This document shows, piece by piece, positions 17,539 through 26,011 of a stretch of DNA of 64,000 nucleotides. The position numbers were made by a program, and so were the translations under genes. Position 1 is the stretch's first letter, and each line of letters starts with the position of its first letter. Source of the stretch: Kiritimatiellia bacterium (GTDB lineage Bacteria; Verrucomicrobiota; Kiritimatiellia; RFP12; UBA1067); assembly GCA_028686345.1 (NCBI GenBank), contig JAQUCE010000007.1, positions 1 through 64,000 of the forward strand, written 5' to 3'. The notes beneath the pieces were generated by a model. That model was not told the origin of the DNA and ran no database searches. It saw only the letters and a program-made list of their open reading frames with translations.

Positions 17539-17547
17539 CAAGCAGGC

Positions 17548-19197
17548 TTAATGCTTTAACTCGTCAAACGGTATTAAATTGGAGAGCCCCTGCAGCGGTT
17601 TTACGATCTCCCCCCGTGCCTGCTGCCCACTATCAACGTACGCGCCGTAAAAATTGGAGTTGCAGTCAACCCAGAGCGAAATACGGCGCAGCTCTTCTGG
17701 GGTCAGCTTGACACTCTGATGCCCTTTGCGCACTAACTGTTCGTAAAGCCTAGAAACCACAAATCCCTCTTGGCCCGGTATGGACCAGGAACGCCCGTTC
17801 CTGGCAATGGCGCCGTTGCCGCCGTGCCTGCCCCAGGCCAGCTTCACTAAGGTTTCAAATGCCTCCGTGCGCCCGTGTTTCGCGACAATCCGATCGCCGC
17901 GCAGTGAGGGTGCCTGCGGGTTTTTATCATGGCAGTCAACGCACTTGGCATCCAGCACGGGCTGCACCAGACGGGGAAAGTTCAGCGGGTAGCTGCCAGT
18001 TGGCTCGCGCTCGAGCTGCGACGGCGCACGCCGCAAGGCAATCGGCATCCGCGAGCTGTAATTCTGCGGCGGCTTGTGCTTGTCTTCATGACATCCGATG
18101 CAGCTTAGAGTCTCAACCTCATGCAGGTAGGTGACAGAGCGCATGTTCTGAATCATCATCCCGTATTCGTCCAGTGCCTGAAAGTAGATTGGAACGCCTG
18201 TAGGGCATTCAAAGTGAACGCTGCCATCCGCTTCAACCGGCACAGTGCCCAAAACACCGCGGCAGAGCGACTGAGCTGCAAAACCTATGTTTGGTTGATC
18301 CAGAACTATATTGGGTTTGGCGAAAACATTGACCACCCGCAGGCTTTTGATCTTGCGCTCATCAGGCCAGCTTTGGTCAGCCTCATAGATGTTCATGATC
18401 GTAACAATGCCCCGGGCGAGTTTGCCCGGCTCTTTTTCACTCCGATCAGCTTGGGCCTGCTGGGTCTTGACAGGTATCACCGGAGGGCGCTCGCGGGGCC
18501 GGAGCGGCATGGGGTCCAGGCAGCCCAGCTCAGCATCCTGATACAGCAGCTCCTTGTTGCCGTAGCAATCCACCAGATACATCCCGTGTTTTTTCTGATC
18601 AGGGCTGTAGGAGCAGAGATAAAAATTTTCATCCAGCGGCCAGGGCTGACCGTAAACCTGACCTTTGCCGCCTATCCCACGGGGTACATGTGGCACACCG
18701 GGCACTGATTCCGACTCAGGGAAGTGCACCTCCGGGGTGATGCGCTTGAGCTGCGACATTGCACGGTCATCTTTTTTGCGAATATCAATCATGACCAGTG
18801 AACCGTAGTTCTCGCCATGGTGCGGCGTGGCGACTGCGATGTATTTATGGGAGCCGGGAATGGCGCGGTTGGACATCTCCATCCAGGGGCGCATCTCGCG
18901 CACTGCGGGATAGTTGCCGTGGTAACTGCGGGGATCGCGCCCATCAGGATAGCAGTGCCAAATATGATGCGCGACATCTGAGTCGCGGTCAACATAGTCC
19001 CAGCGGGTATAAATAATCATGCCGTGATGATCAACACTCGGCTGCCACTCATTGGTATCGTGGTAGCTGAAAGGGATCACATCGCTGCCATCGGCCATCA
19101 TGCCGTGCAGGGTATAGGTGGAAGAGAACCGTGCGCCACAGCGCACGTTGCCACCAATACGATCAGAGATAAAAACGATTCTGCCGCTGGGCAGCAC
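17548..19197 (-). CDS. HZS-alpha-like dihaem cytochrome c, 3' part of a frameshifted gene
   Basis: The 549-residue frame contains beta-propeller-like sequence (LPSGRIVFISDRIGGN, WQPSVDHHGMIIYTRWDYVDRDSD) followed by two CxxCH haem-binding motifs, CIGCH and CVDCH, in the C-terminal third. It looks like the HZS-alpha-domain proteins of PVC bacteria: periplasmic, c-type haem proteins of largely unknown activity. It lacks its own signal peptide and the displayed start is a GTG with no ribosome-binding site. The same frame stays open upstream to about 19370 (TPERNFSIYRAKADGSELTA), where it would join the gene part at 19341-20129. An 8-bp tandem repeat breaks the frame. Confidence 0.8.
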   Translation of the reverse strand: MLPSGRIVFISDRIGGNVRCGARFSSTYTLHGMMADGSDVIPFSYHDTNEWQPSVDHHGMIIYTRWDYVDRDSDVAHHIWHCYPDGRDPRSYHGNYPAVREMRPWMEMSNRAIPGSHKYIAVATPHHGENYGSLVMIDIRKKDDRAMSQLKRITPEVHFPESESVPGVPHVPRGIGGKGQVYGQPWPLDENFYLCSYSPDQKKHGMYLVDCYGNKELLYQDAELGCLDPMPLRPRERPPVIPVKTQQAQADRSEKEPGKLARGIVTIMNIYEADQSWPDERKIKSLRVVNVFAKPNIVLDQPNIGFAAQSLCRGVLGTVPVEADGSVHFECPTGVPIYFQALDEYGMMIQNMRSVTYLHEVETLSCIGCHEDKHKPPQNYSSRMPIALRRAPSQLEREPTGSYPLNFPRLVQPVLDAKCVDCHDKNPQAPSLRGDRIVAKHGRTEAFETLVKLAWGRHGGNGAIARNGRSWSIPGQEGFVVSRLYEQLVRKGHQSVKLTPEELRRISLWVDCNSNFYGAYVDSGQQARGEIVKPLQGLSNLIPFDELKH

Positions 19198-19340
19198 ACA
19201 GGGATCAAAGTTATTCCAGCAGTCATCTGTAAGCGCGGTCAGCTCTGAGCCATCAGCTTTGGCGCGGTAAATGGAAAAATTTCTTTCCGGAGTAAAGGCT
19301 ATATAGGCGCCTTGATAGTTTTTGGCACCCAGCGCGTTTT

Positions 19341-20129
19341 TCAGCGCGGTCTTGCGGTCTTGCGGTCTTTCTCGGTGCCTCCCTTGGCATATGGTGCATT
19401 CATGCCTTCAGTGAACGCAAAGTAAATATGCTTTGCATCATAGTCCAGCTCCAGTGAGATGAAGGCACCCTTTTCATGTAGCTCCCGCCCCTTCAAACGC
19501 CCGTTCAGCACCTTGGAGCCAGCCAGCAGAGGTTTGAGTTCTGGCTGGCTGGAGAAGGGTTTTTCGAGCACATAAACCCCCCCGCGCTGATCCTGCACAC
19601 AACCGAGGTACTGATCCACCATGTGGCGTTCTCCACGCGCCATCTTATTGTGCTTGAGAAAGATGATCGCGTCAAAGTTCAGCAGCGGATTCTTAAACGC
19701 GATGCGGCGGCGCACTGCTTTGACACGCTCGAAAATTTTGATCAGCTGCCCGTTATCGGTTGCAGCAGAACTGTGTTGTTTCAACCCATCCAGCTCCGCA
19801 CGTTCGCTCTGCAGGGAGGGAGCGTTGTCCATCGCCTCTATGTGCGCCAGCAGGGCGTATGTCCGCCGTAAGAGGACATCCACAGGTGTTTTGTCACTCG
19901 GCAAAATCAGTGCCTGCTGGTTGTAAGCCTCCAGCATCAGGCGTTGCTGGGCGGCGGAGTTAGGGTCATAAACAGCGATCAGCGTCTTCAATGATTCAAA
20001 TGTATCGTTGGAGTAAGTTTCTCCTGCGGTGATCTGTCCGCCGGCCTTGACGCTGACCTCTGTCGCGCTGGAGATTACGGCTCCGATAGCGACTAAAGCA
20101 AAAAGTTCGTAACAAAGTTTCATTGGCAC
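19341..20129 (-). CDS. HZS-alpha-like protein, 5' part of a frameshifted gene with signal peptide
   Basis: The 262-residue frame begins with a signal peptide (MPMKLCYELFALVAIGAVIS, ending near Ala22). It continues through a helical region and into the start of a propeller (NFDAIIFLKHNKM, LEKPFSSQPELKPL, GAFISLELDYDAKHIYFAFT). It ends just after KDRKTA in a tail caused by the repeat at 19346-19369. Removing one 8-bp unit puts it in frame with the part at 17548-19197, giving one secreted protein of about 857 residues. As it stands the product lacks both haem sites. The gene is either recently broken or switched by repeat number. Confidence 0.8.
   Translation of the reverse strand: MPMKLCYELFALVAIGAVISSATEVSVKAGGQITAGETYSNDTFESLKTLIAVYDPNSAAQQRLMLEAYNQQALILPSDKTPVDVLLRRTYALLAHIEAMDNAPSLQSERAELDGLKQHSSAATDNGQLIKIFERVKAVRRRIAFKNPLLNFDAIIFLKHNKMARGERHMVDQYLGCVQDQRGGVYVLEKPFSSQPELKPLLAGSKVLNGRLKGRELHEKGAFISLELDYDAKHIYFAFTEGMNAPYAKGGTEKDRKTARPR
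19346..19369. repeat. Three tandem copies of GCGGTCTT inside a gene
   Basis: Units lie at 19346-19353, 19354-19361 and 19362-19369. Because 8 is not a multiple of 3, each gain or loss changes the reading frame. The upstream frame (codon starts at 2 mod 3) and downstream frame (0 mod 3) are joined exactly when one unit is removed, so two copies is the in-frame state. Confidence 0.9.
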
Positions 20130-20436
20130 CCCCTGAATTTAAGCGTTTCACTAGCCATCGACAAGCATTGTTGGCAACCTGGAAATTTCTTTTAAAATAT
20201 AAGTTGTCAAGTAAATTTAAAAAAATGTCAACTCGTAAAATATTTACACCCGCTGAATTCGAAATTCAGCGGGCTGCGCCGCGAAAAATATGGCAATTTT
20301 TTTTTACTATTGCATTTTGCGCGAGAAACGGATAATTGGTTACAGTTGAATTTAGGTGTTTTCCATACGACTCACAAAAGTTCGACACTATCTGCTATTG
20401 GTGTGAGCGTAGTCATGATTACGGGGGTGATAAAAT
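20130..20436. other. Divergent intergenic region with a hairpin
   Basis: AT-rich space between the divergent HZS-alpha-like and esterase genes. It contains a perfect 11-bp stem with a 3-nt loop at 20249-20273 (CCCGCTGAATT-CGA-AATTCAGCGGG). The hairpin lacks a flanking T-run on either side and is more like a repeat or regulatory palindrome than a terminator. No other signal was recognised. Confidence 0.6.
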
Positions 20437-21270
20437 ATGAGTCGAGTTAATTTGTTTCTGCTGATTGCTGCCTTATGCGCCTCGGTGATCAGCGCCGCTG
20501 TGCCACGTGCTTTTATCGCAGAGGCGTTGTCTGAGCCGGTTTTGGAGGACGCGCAGATGAGTACGCATGACGCGGTTTTCAAGATGTTAAGCGTTGCCGA
20601 CAGCGCGGCAGACACTGCGTTTCTGGAAATAACCAGCGAACTCGAGTTGCAGTGCCATCAGCGGAAGTTGCGTGCTAGCTGGGTGGCGTCATTCGGAGGC
20701 TTCCCTGAACAGACACCGCTGCAGAGCCGCGTGACCGGTGTGGTGCAACGCGAAGGCTATCGCATCGAGAAGGTGATCTTCGAAAGTCAGCCGGGGTTGT
20801 TTGTTACCGCACTCCTTTTTCTGCCAGATGCCAGCGAGAGTTGCAAGCCTCCCTATCCCGGCATCCTGATCAGCTGCGGACACAGCACTGACGGCAAGAG
20901 CTTGGCCGACTATCAACGTGGTGCCGTGCAGGGCGCGCTCGACGGGTTTGCGGTTTTGATCTTTGATCCCATTGATCAAGGGGAGCGTTTACAGCTGCCC
21001 GGCAAACACCCGCCAATCTGCACGGGCGGTCACAACATCACCGGTGTCAGCGCCATGCTGCTGGGTTGGAACACAGCCCGCTTCCGTATTTGGGATGGCA
21101 TGCGGGCACTCGATTACATGCAATCTCGCCGGGAGATCGACCCCGGGCGGCTGGGTGTGATGGGTAACAGCGGCGGCGGCACCCTGTCCTCGTACATCAT
21201 GGCACTGGATGACCGGATCGGATCGGTGCGGGCGCGCCCTCCTGTTACCTCTCCACCTGGAGCGAGGTAA
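20437..21270 (+). CDS. Secreted alpha/beta-hydrolase (acetyl-xylan-esterase-like), 5' part of a frameshifted gene
   Basis: The frame encodes 277 residues with a signal peptide (MSRVNLFLLIAALCASVISA). The hydrolase core includes FVTALLFLPD, PGILISCGHSTDGK and the nucleophile elbow GVMGNSGGG near residue 245. After DDRIGSV the frame runs into an unrelated tail, RARPPVTSPPGAR. The expected continuation (APSCYLSTWSEVINRIG) is present in the next frame from 21234, and an excess of 5 bases (or 2) around 21226-21233 explains the break. Such esterases de-acetylate plant polysaccharides, which suits a polysaccharide-degrading lifestyle. This part alone lacks the catalytic Asp and His. Confidence 0.8.
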   Translation: MSRVNLFLLIAALCASVISAAVPRAFIAEALSEPVLEDAQMSTHDAVFKMLSVADSAADTAFLEITSELELQCHQRKLRASWVASFGGFPEQTPLQSRVTGVVQREGYRIEKVIFESQPGLFVTALLFLPDASESCKPPYPGILISCGHSTDGKSLADYQRGAVQGALDGFAVLIFDPIDQGERLQLPGKHPPICTGGHNITGVSAMLLGWNTARFRIWDGMRALDYMQSRREIDPGRLGVMGNSGGGTLSSYIMALDDRIGSVRARPPVTSPPGAR

Positions 21271-21284
21271 TTAACCGCATTGGG

Positions 21285-22442
21285 ATGCCGGACGCAGAGC
21301 AGAACTTATTCGGTCAGCTCGCCTTTGGGTTGAATCACAGCGGGTTCGTGTTGGCCCGCGCCCCATCCCCGGTCTGTATTGCCTGCACGCATGGCGATTA
21401 TTTCCCATTTGCAGGCACCCAAAAAACCTTCGCCACCACCAGCGCGGTGTACAAGCGTTTCGGCTGGGAGGATCGGCTGGCCATGATTGATGTACCCGGC
21501 CCGCACGGATGGAAAGAGGGCACGCGCGCCGGGTCGGTGCAGTGGATGCGGCGTTGGCTGAAGGATGATGCCGCTGCCCTGCCGCTGGACATCCCTCATC
21601 TGCGCGCCATCAGCGCGAGTTATGATGCGCAGAGGGTTGATTGCGGACTTGTTAAGCAGGAGGTATGGGTAACAGAAACTGGGCAGGTGCGCGATCTGCC
21701 TGGAGCGCGATCTGTGTACGACATCATGCGGGCTGAGCTCAGCCAGATTGAAAAAGAGCGCAAGCAGCTCCCGCCCGCGCAGCTGGGCCAGATGGTGCGA
21801 AAGCATGCTGGGATCCGCGCAATGGCAGAGATCCCATATAGTCATACTGTCCTGCATGAGAAGCGAACTTCGGGAGTCGTGGAGATCAGGCAAAGCTTTG
21901 ATCTGCCCTCCGGCATAAAGCTCCCGGCAGTCACATTACAGCCGGAGCATCCCTCCGCGCCTCCGGTTTTGATTGTCGGGAACGAGGGCAAGTCCAATCA
22001 TGTCAGTACAGTGGAGCAATATCTGGCGGCGGGCCATCCCGTGATGGTTGCGGATCTCACCGGCACAGGCGAGATTGGCGGCTTCAAACACCGTTTTTAT
22101 GGTTCCAAGCACCTGGACGAGGGTGTGGGTCTGATGCTCTACCTGCTAGGCCGCTCGCTGGTGGCGTTGCGGGCGGAGGATATTTTGATCTGCGCCCAAA
22201 CGCTTTCCAAACGCTGCGGCAACGCTCCGGTCACGCTGTGTTCGGGGAGTGGCACCGTTGTCGCTGCCTATCATGCCTACGCTGCGGAGCCGGCAATCTT
22301 CAGTCGTGTCGAGACATTGGCCACCCCGCCGCTCTCCTGGAGCGCAGTTGTGCGCAAGGCTGATCGTTACAGTTTCTCGGATTGTGTGCAGAACGCCTTG
22401 CGTTTTTATGATTGGACGGATCTCTACACTCCGATACCCTAA
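21285..22442 (+). CDS. Alpha/beta-hydrolase (esterase), 3' part of a frameshifted gene
   Basis: The 385-residue frame continues the hydrolase begun at 20437. THGDYFPFAGT supplies the expected acidic residue and DVPGPHGW the catalytic His, followed by a second ~220-residue domain with PVLIVGNEGKSNHV and VADLTGTGEIGG, itself reminiscent of a degenerate hydrolase fold. The ATG at 21285 is internal: the same frame is open back to 21234. Joined, the gene would give about 666 residues. The two parts are separated only by the frameshift, so the lesion is recent. Confidence 0.8.
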   Translation: MPDAEQNLFGQLAFGLNHSGFVLARAPSPVCIACTHGDYFPFAGTQKTFATTSAVYKRFGWEDRLAMIDVPGPHGWKEGTRAGSVQWMRRWLKDDAAALPLDIPHLRAISASYDAQRVDCGLVKQEVWVTETGQVRDLPGARSVYDIMRAELSQIEKERKQLPPAQLGQMVRKHAGIRAMAEIPYSHTVLHEKRTSGVVEIRQSFDLPSGIKLPAVTLQPEHPSAPPVLIVGNEGKSNHVSTVEQYLAAGHPVMVADLTGTGEIGGFKHRFYGSKHLDEGVGLMLYLLGRSLVALRAEDILICAQTLSKRCGNAPVTLCSGSGTVVAAYHAYAAEPAIFSRVETLATPPLSWSAVVRKADRYSFSDCVQNALRFYDWTDLYTPIP

Positions 22443-22559
22443 GTTGTCTGCTTTCTCTATTGCTATGGTATTGTTTTGGTGGTTGCTGGGGGGCAACCGC
22501 TGTTTGAATGGTGTATCAGTAAAAAAAACATCCTAAACGGGAAACGTTAGAGGTTAATT

Positions 22560-23324
22560 ATGAAAAAGATTAGCATCAATCAGTTGGGGCTTACAGCCTC
22601 TGCCCTGGTCTTTGCAGGGTTCCATGCGCAGGCGGTCGTCCTTCTTCAAGATGACTTCAGCAGCGGCAGTGTCGCGACTACTCACCGTGCCTATGAGGCT
22701 CGGATCGACACTGGATGGATTAAAGCGGTTGGTTATAGCGATGTTGCTGAGTCAGCATGGGGTATCGGGAACGGGGTGGTCTCTAACGCAAGCTCTGTGG
22801 CAGCGAGCGGATATAAGCTCAGCACGGCTGCGGAATCGCCGTTAACGCAAGTGTTCAGCGGCAAAGCCAATAGTGATACTCACCTGCGTCTCAAACTTGA
22901 TTACTCGGTCTCAGCCGGCGACACACTGTATGTGCATCTGTGGGGTTATACTGGGGTTGTGGTAACAGCTGGCGGCTTTGTCTCCAATATGGAAGGCGGG
23001 GCTAACGGTAATGTCATAAACGACGAAAGTGCTAGTGAGAGCGGCTTGAAGCCCTTTAACCTGAAGGATGGCGCGGCCTCGGGATTTGGCGGCGCTAGCA
23101 CAGCGATTTCCGGAGCGTTGACAGGCAGCGGAACCTTTGAAAAGGCAATCAACATCAGCGAGCTGGGCATTGCAGGCGTTCAGGATACCGGTGATTTTAC
23201 CTATTTTCTGATAGCTTTTGCCAAGGATGAGGATGGTACGCCCGGCTCAACCTCTGTAGACAACGTGCTCCTCTTCATCACCCCCGACCCCATCCCGCGT
23301 GGGACGGTGATGATGTTACGCTGA
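22560..23324 (+). CDS. Small secreted protein with PIPxGxxxMxR tail
   Basis: An exported protein of 254 residues: signal peptide to about Ala25 (ASALVFAGFHAQA), then a Ser/Gly/Ala-rich beta-type sequence (LLQDDFSSGSV, LRLKLDYSVSAGDTLYVHLWGY, STSVDNVLLFI). The pattern resembles the filler domains of PEP-CTERM-type surface proteins. The end, however, is DPIPRGTVMMLR with no hydrophobic anchor or Arg cluster. The same signature ends the protein at 5693-7636. The function is unknown, and attachment to the envelope or export sorting is possible. Confidence 0.8.
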   Translation: MKKISINQLGLTASALVFAGFHAQAVVLLQDDFSSGSVATTHRAYEARIDTGWIKAVGYSDVAESAWGIGNGVVSNASSVAASGYKLSTAAESPLTQVFSGKANSDTHLRLKLDYSVSAGDTLYVHLWGYTGVVVTAGGFVSNMEGGANGNVINDESASESGLKPFNLKDGAASGFGGASTAISGALTGSGTFEKAINISELGIAGVQDTGDFTYFLIAFAKDEDGTPGSTSVDNVLLFITPDPIPRGTVMMLR

Positions 23325-23407
23325 GGTGGCTCTGTTTAATTGGTCGCTGAAAGACGGCGAGGAACCCTCTGGTTGGCTTAACCGATTATTGTTTTAAGAT
23401 CAATCAG

Positions 23408-23632
23408 GTGCTACTATGCAGTTTAAAAAAAATCACAACTGTCATCATTCTGGCGCTTTTAACTGCACCGCTCGTTGCTGTTGAAGAGGGTATGGGTAAG
23501 ATGTGGGGCGATGCTGTTGCGAAACTGCGTGTTCAGGATACGGGGCGCGGCGAGCTGTTTGCAGAAGGCAACTTGAAAGCCGCCAGCTGCAAAGCGATCC
23601 GGATTGTGCCGGTGATGAACATTGCGCCGTAA
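23408..23632 (+). pseudogene. Possible remnant of an exported protein
   Basis: Residues LKKITTVIILALLTAPLVAVEEG look like a signal peptide (given here in two runs: LKKITTVIILALL, then TAPLVA), followed by ~48 residues of no known family. The only ATG (23416) is in the wrong frame because of a run of eight A at 23424-23431, and the in-frame start is a GTG without a good ribosome-binding site. A decayed signal-peptide gene is more likely than a functional one. No other gene is seen between 23325 and 23724. Confidence 0.3.
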
Positions 23633-23724
23633 CCATCTTTATCTATCTCAGCGGGGTGATAAATCCGCATGTAAACGTTCTAATCTGAACGTTGGTTGTT
23701 TTAAAAAAGGGAGGAAGAAAACTT

Positions 23725-25773
23725 ATGAAAAATCTTTTTATCACAATGGTATTGCTTTTGGTAGCTATTACTTTGCAAGCTGAACCACTGGCATGGATAC
23801 GGTTGGGGTGTGTGGATGGGCAACGCTATATGGATCATCCTTATCACTGGCTGGGAGACTCCGCCCTGTACCTGGAAGTTGATTTTTCACCTGCCGAGGG
23901 GGCTGTACTGGAGTTGCTGTGGGGTGCCAAAGGGGATCAACGCGGCGCAGTTGTTAATGTGAACAAAAAGGAACAGGTTATTATCGCTGGCGGCTATCAA
24001 GGTTTTCAGTGGCAGCGGGTGAAGTTGCCGCCGGGTGCTCTGAAAACACCGTTTCAAATCAGTATTTTGCCTGGTCAACCCAATGCGGCCTTTCTGGCTG
24101 GCCTTCGGATTTGCAAGGCTGATGCCAACGAAGGTACCGCGCTTCCAGCGGCCGGTGCGTTTGGCATCAAAGTGATTGAACCTCCCGCACACGACCTTTT
24201 TGGGTGGATGGAAGAGCTGCAGCGCTCAGACCTGACGATCAATCAGCGGGCTGTGATCCATGGGCAGCAGGCCAATGAGGCTTTGCGCCGCTGCCGTAAA
24301 TATGTGGATGGCTGGCTGGCGCACGCTGACCCAAAGACGGGGTTGATCCCCAGAAATCTGGGCGAGAGTAATTTTTTCTGGAATGGACGGGACTCCGCTG
24401 CTGATAACTACGCGTTCATGGTCTTGACCTGCGCGCTGACCGACAGGAAGATGTTTGACGGACGTATGCGGGAGATGCTTGAAACAGAGACCAAAGTCAC
24501 CTCCCGTATCGGTGCACTGCCCGATGACTACGATTTTAACAAGCAGGCATTCCGGCATGAAAAGCCGGATGTGAACCGCTTGATTTTTGATGGTTCTGAG
24601 TATGTTAAAGATGGACTGATGCCAATCACCGAGTGGCTGGGTGCAACACCATGGTCGGAACGCATGATTAGCATTGTCGACTCTGTGTTGGAGCATGCCG
24701 CCTTTGACACTCCGGGAGGCAGGATTCCCTCAAATAATGTTGAGGTGAATGGTGAGATGATGCAGGTGCTGAGCAGGCTCTATTTCACGATCGGCAAAGC
24801 TGAGTACCTGGATATGGCCTGTCGGATCGCCGACTACTACCTGCTTGGCGAACACCATCCCACACGTAACATACGGAAGCTTGGCTTAAGGGATCACAAC
24901 TGCGAGTTGATCTCAGGCTTGACCGAGGTTTACGCTGCATGTCACTTTGTCCGCAAAGAAAAAGCGGCAGCCTACCGTCAACCAATCCATGAGATGCTGG
25001 ATACCATTCTCAAAGTGGGCGTAAATGAACACGGACTGATGTATCAAGTTGTTGATCCGCAGAGCGGCGAAGTGCTTGATAAGAACATTCACGATAATTG
25101 GGGCTACAACTACAATGGGTTTTATACTGTTTATCAGCTGGATGGGGTAGAGAGATATCGCACATCGGTGCGTAAGGCACTCTCCTCTCTCAAACCGCAT
25201 TATTGGAAGTTCGCCTGGGAGGGGTGGAGTTCGGACGGAATCGCCGACTCGGTTGAGGGAGCGCTAAACCTTTTTAATCGTGAACCGGATGTGGCCGGGG
25301 TGCCGGAGTGGATTGACTCCAATATGGCCCGGATGCTGTTGATTCAGAGACCGGATGGTGTGATTGAGGGGTGGCATGGCGATGGCAACTATGCGCGCAC
25401 TGCAATCATGTGGGCGCTCTGGAAACAGCAGGGAGTGACCCTTCAGCCGTGGCGCGAGGATGTGCGCCTGGGATCGGTGCGGGATGAGGGTGCGCTGCAC
25501 TTAGTCGTTACCGTTGAACAGCCTTGGAAGGGGCGACTTATCTTTGATCAGCCGCGCCACAGAACTAACATGAAAATGCCCGCTGATTACCCCCGTATCA
25601 ATCAGTTTCCTGAGTGGTTTGCCGTCAGCGGCAATGCAACCTATCTGATTCACCAGGGTGATGACTCCGCAAAAGAAACAGTTACAGGGGCGGCTCTAGT
25701 TGAAGGACTTGAGCTGGATTTAAGGGCCGGAGAGCAGAGGCATCTCGTCGTACAAAACAAGGAGTTCAGATAA
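23725..25773 (+). CDS. Secreted (alpha/alpha)6-barrel-type glycosidase-like protein
   Basis: The 682-residue protein starts at an ATG preceded by GGGAGGAAG and opens with signal peptide MKNLFITMVLLLVAITLQA. A short beta domain (to ~170) is followed by a long helical region with repeated W/Y/H-rich turns (GWLAHADPKTGLIPRN, FFWNGRDSAADNYAFM, HDNWGYNYNGFY, EGWSSDGIADSVEGAL, GWHGDGNYART), characteristic of six-hairpin glycosidases. The family and substrate were not identified. A palindrome AACGTT...AACGTT at about 23673-23692 just upstream may be an operator. It converges with the small membrane protein gene, with stops overlapping by 8 bp. Confidence 0.8.
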   Translation: MKNLFITMVLLLVAITLQAEPLAWIRLGCVDGQRYMDHPYHWLGDSALYLEVDFSPAEGAVLELLWGAKGDQRGAVVNVNKKEQVIIAGGYQGFQWQRVKLPPGALKTPFQISILPGQPNAAFLAGLRICKADANEGTALPAAGAFGIKVIEPPAHDLFGWMEELQRSDLTINQRAVIHGQQANEALRRCRKYVDGWLAHADPKTGLIPRNLGESNFFWNGRDSAADNYAFMVLTCALTDRKMFDGRMREMLETETKVTSRIGALPDDYDFNKQAFRHEKPDVNRLIFDGSEYVKDGLMPITEWLGATPWSERMISIVDSVLEHAAFDTPGGRIPSNNVEVNGEMMQVLSRLYFTIGKAEYLDMACRIADYYLLGEHHPTRNIRKLGLRDHNCELISGLTEVYAACHFVRKEKAAAYRQPIHEMLDTILKVGVNEHGLMYQVVDPQSGEVLDKNIHDNWGYNYNGFYTVYQLDGVERYRTSVRKALSSLKPHYWKFAWEGWSSDGIADSVEGALNLFNREPDVAGVPEWIDSNMARMLLIQRPDGVIEGWHGDGNYARTAIMWALWKQQGVTLQPWREDVRLGSVRDEGALHLVVTVEQPWKGRLIFDQPRHRTNMKMPADYPRINQFPEWFAVSGNATYLIHQGDDSAKETVTGAALVEGLELDLRAGEQRHLVVQNKEFR

Positions 25774-26011
25774 CCATCTTCATGAGTTGCGACGGAAAGC
25801 TGCTTTGGAACAGATTGAACCGCCGGCACAGAAACCACTCTGTTAGCAGCAGCATCACAACGCCAATAAAGAAAAAGGGTGTTTCAAAGATCAGGAAGCG
25901 CTCGCGCCGCACAATATTCTTACGCACCGCTTCGAGCAGGCTCTCTTCCAGGTTTTCGACCTCATCAACACAGCGCAACTCCGGCAGGTCTGCGGCGATC
26001 TCGGACATCAT
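25766..26011 (-). CDS. Small single-span membrane protein
   Basis: The 81-residue product begins MMSEIAADLPELRCVDEVEN, has a charged helix (LEESLLEAVRKNIVRRER) and then one membrane span FETPFFFIGVVMLLLTEWFL ending in a basic CRR. The span-plus-LTEWFLxRR pattern resembles the C-terminal anchor of larger VWA or glutamine-amidotransferase-like membrane proteins in PVC bacteria. It may be a trimmed relative, or an independent helper. Its start overlaps the stop of dinG as ATGA, implying coupled translation. No function is assigned. Confidence 0.6.
   Translation of the reverse strand: MMSEIAADLPELRCVDEVENLEESLLEAVRKNIVRRERFLIFETPFFFIGVVMLLLTEWFLCRRFNLFQSSFPSQLMKMVI

Noticed and set aside
18121-18708. 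Plus-strand frame of 195 codons opposite the haem protein gene
   Set aside because: The minus strand carries CxxCH motifs and propeller repeats. The plus frame matches nothing.
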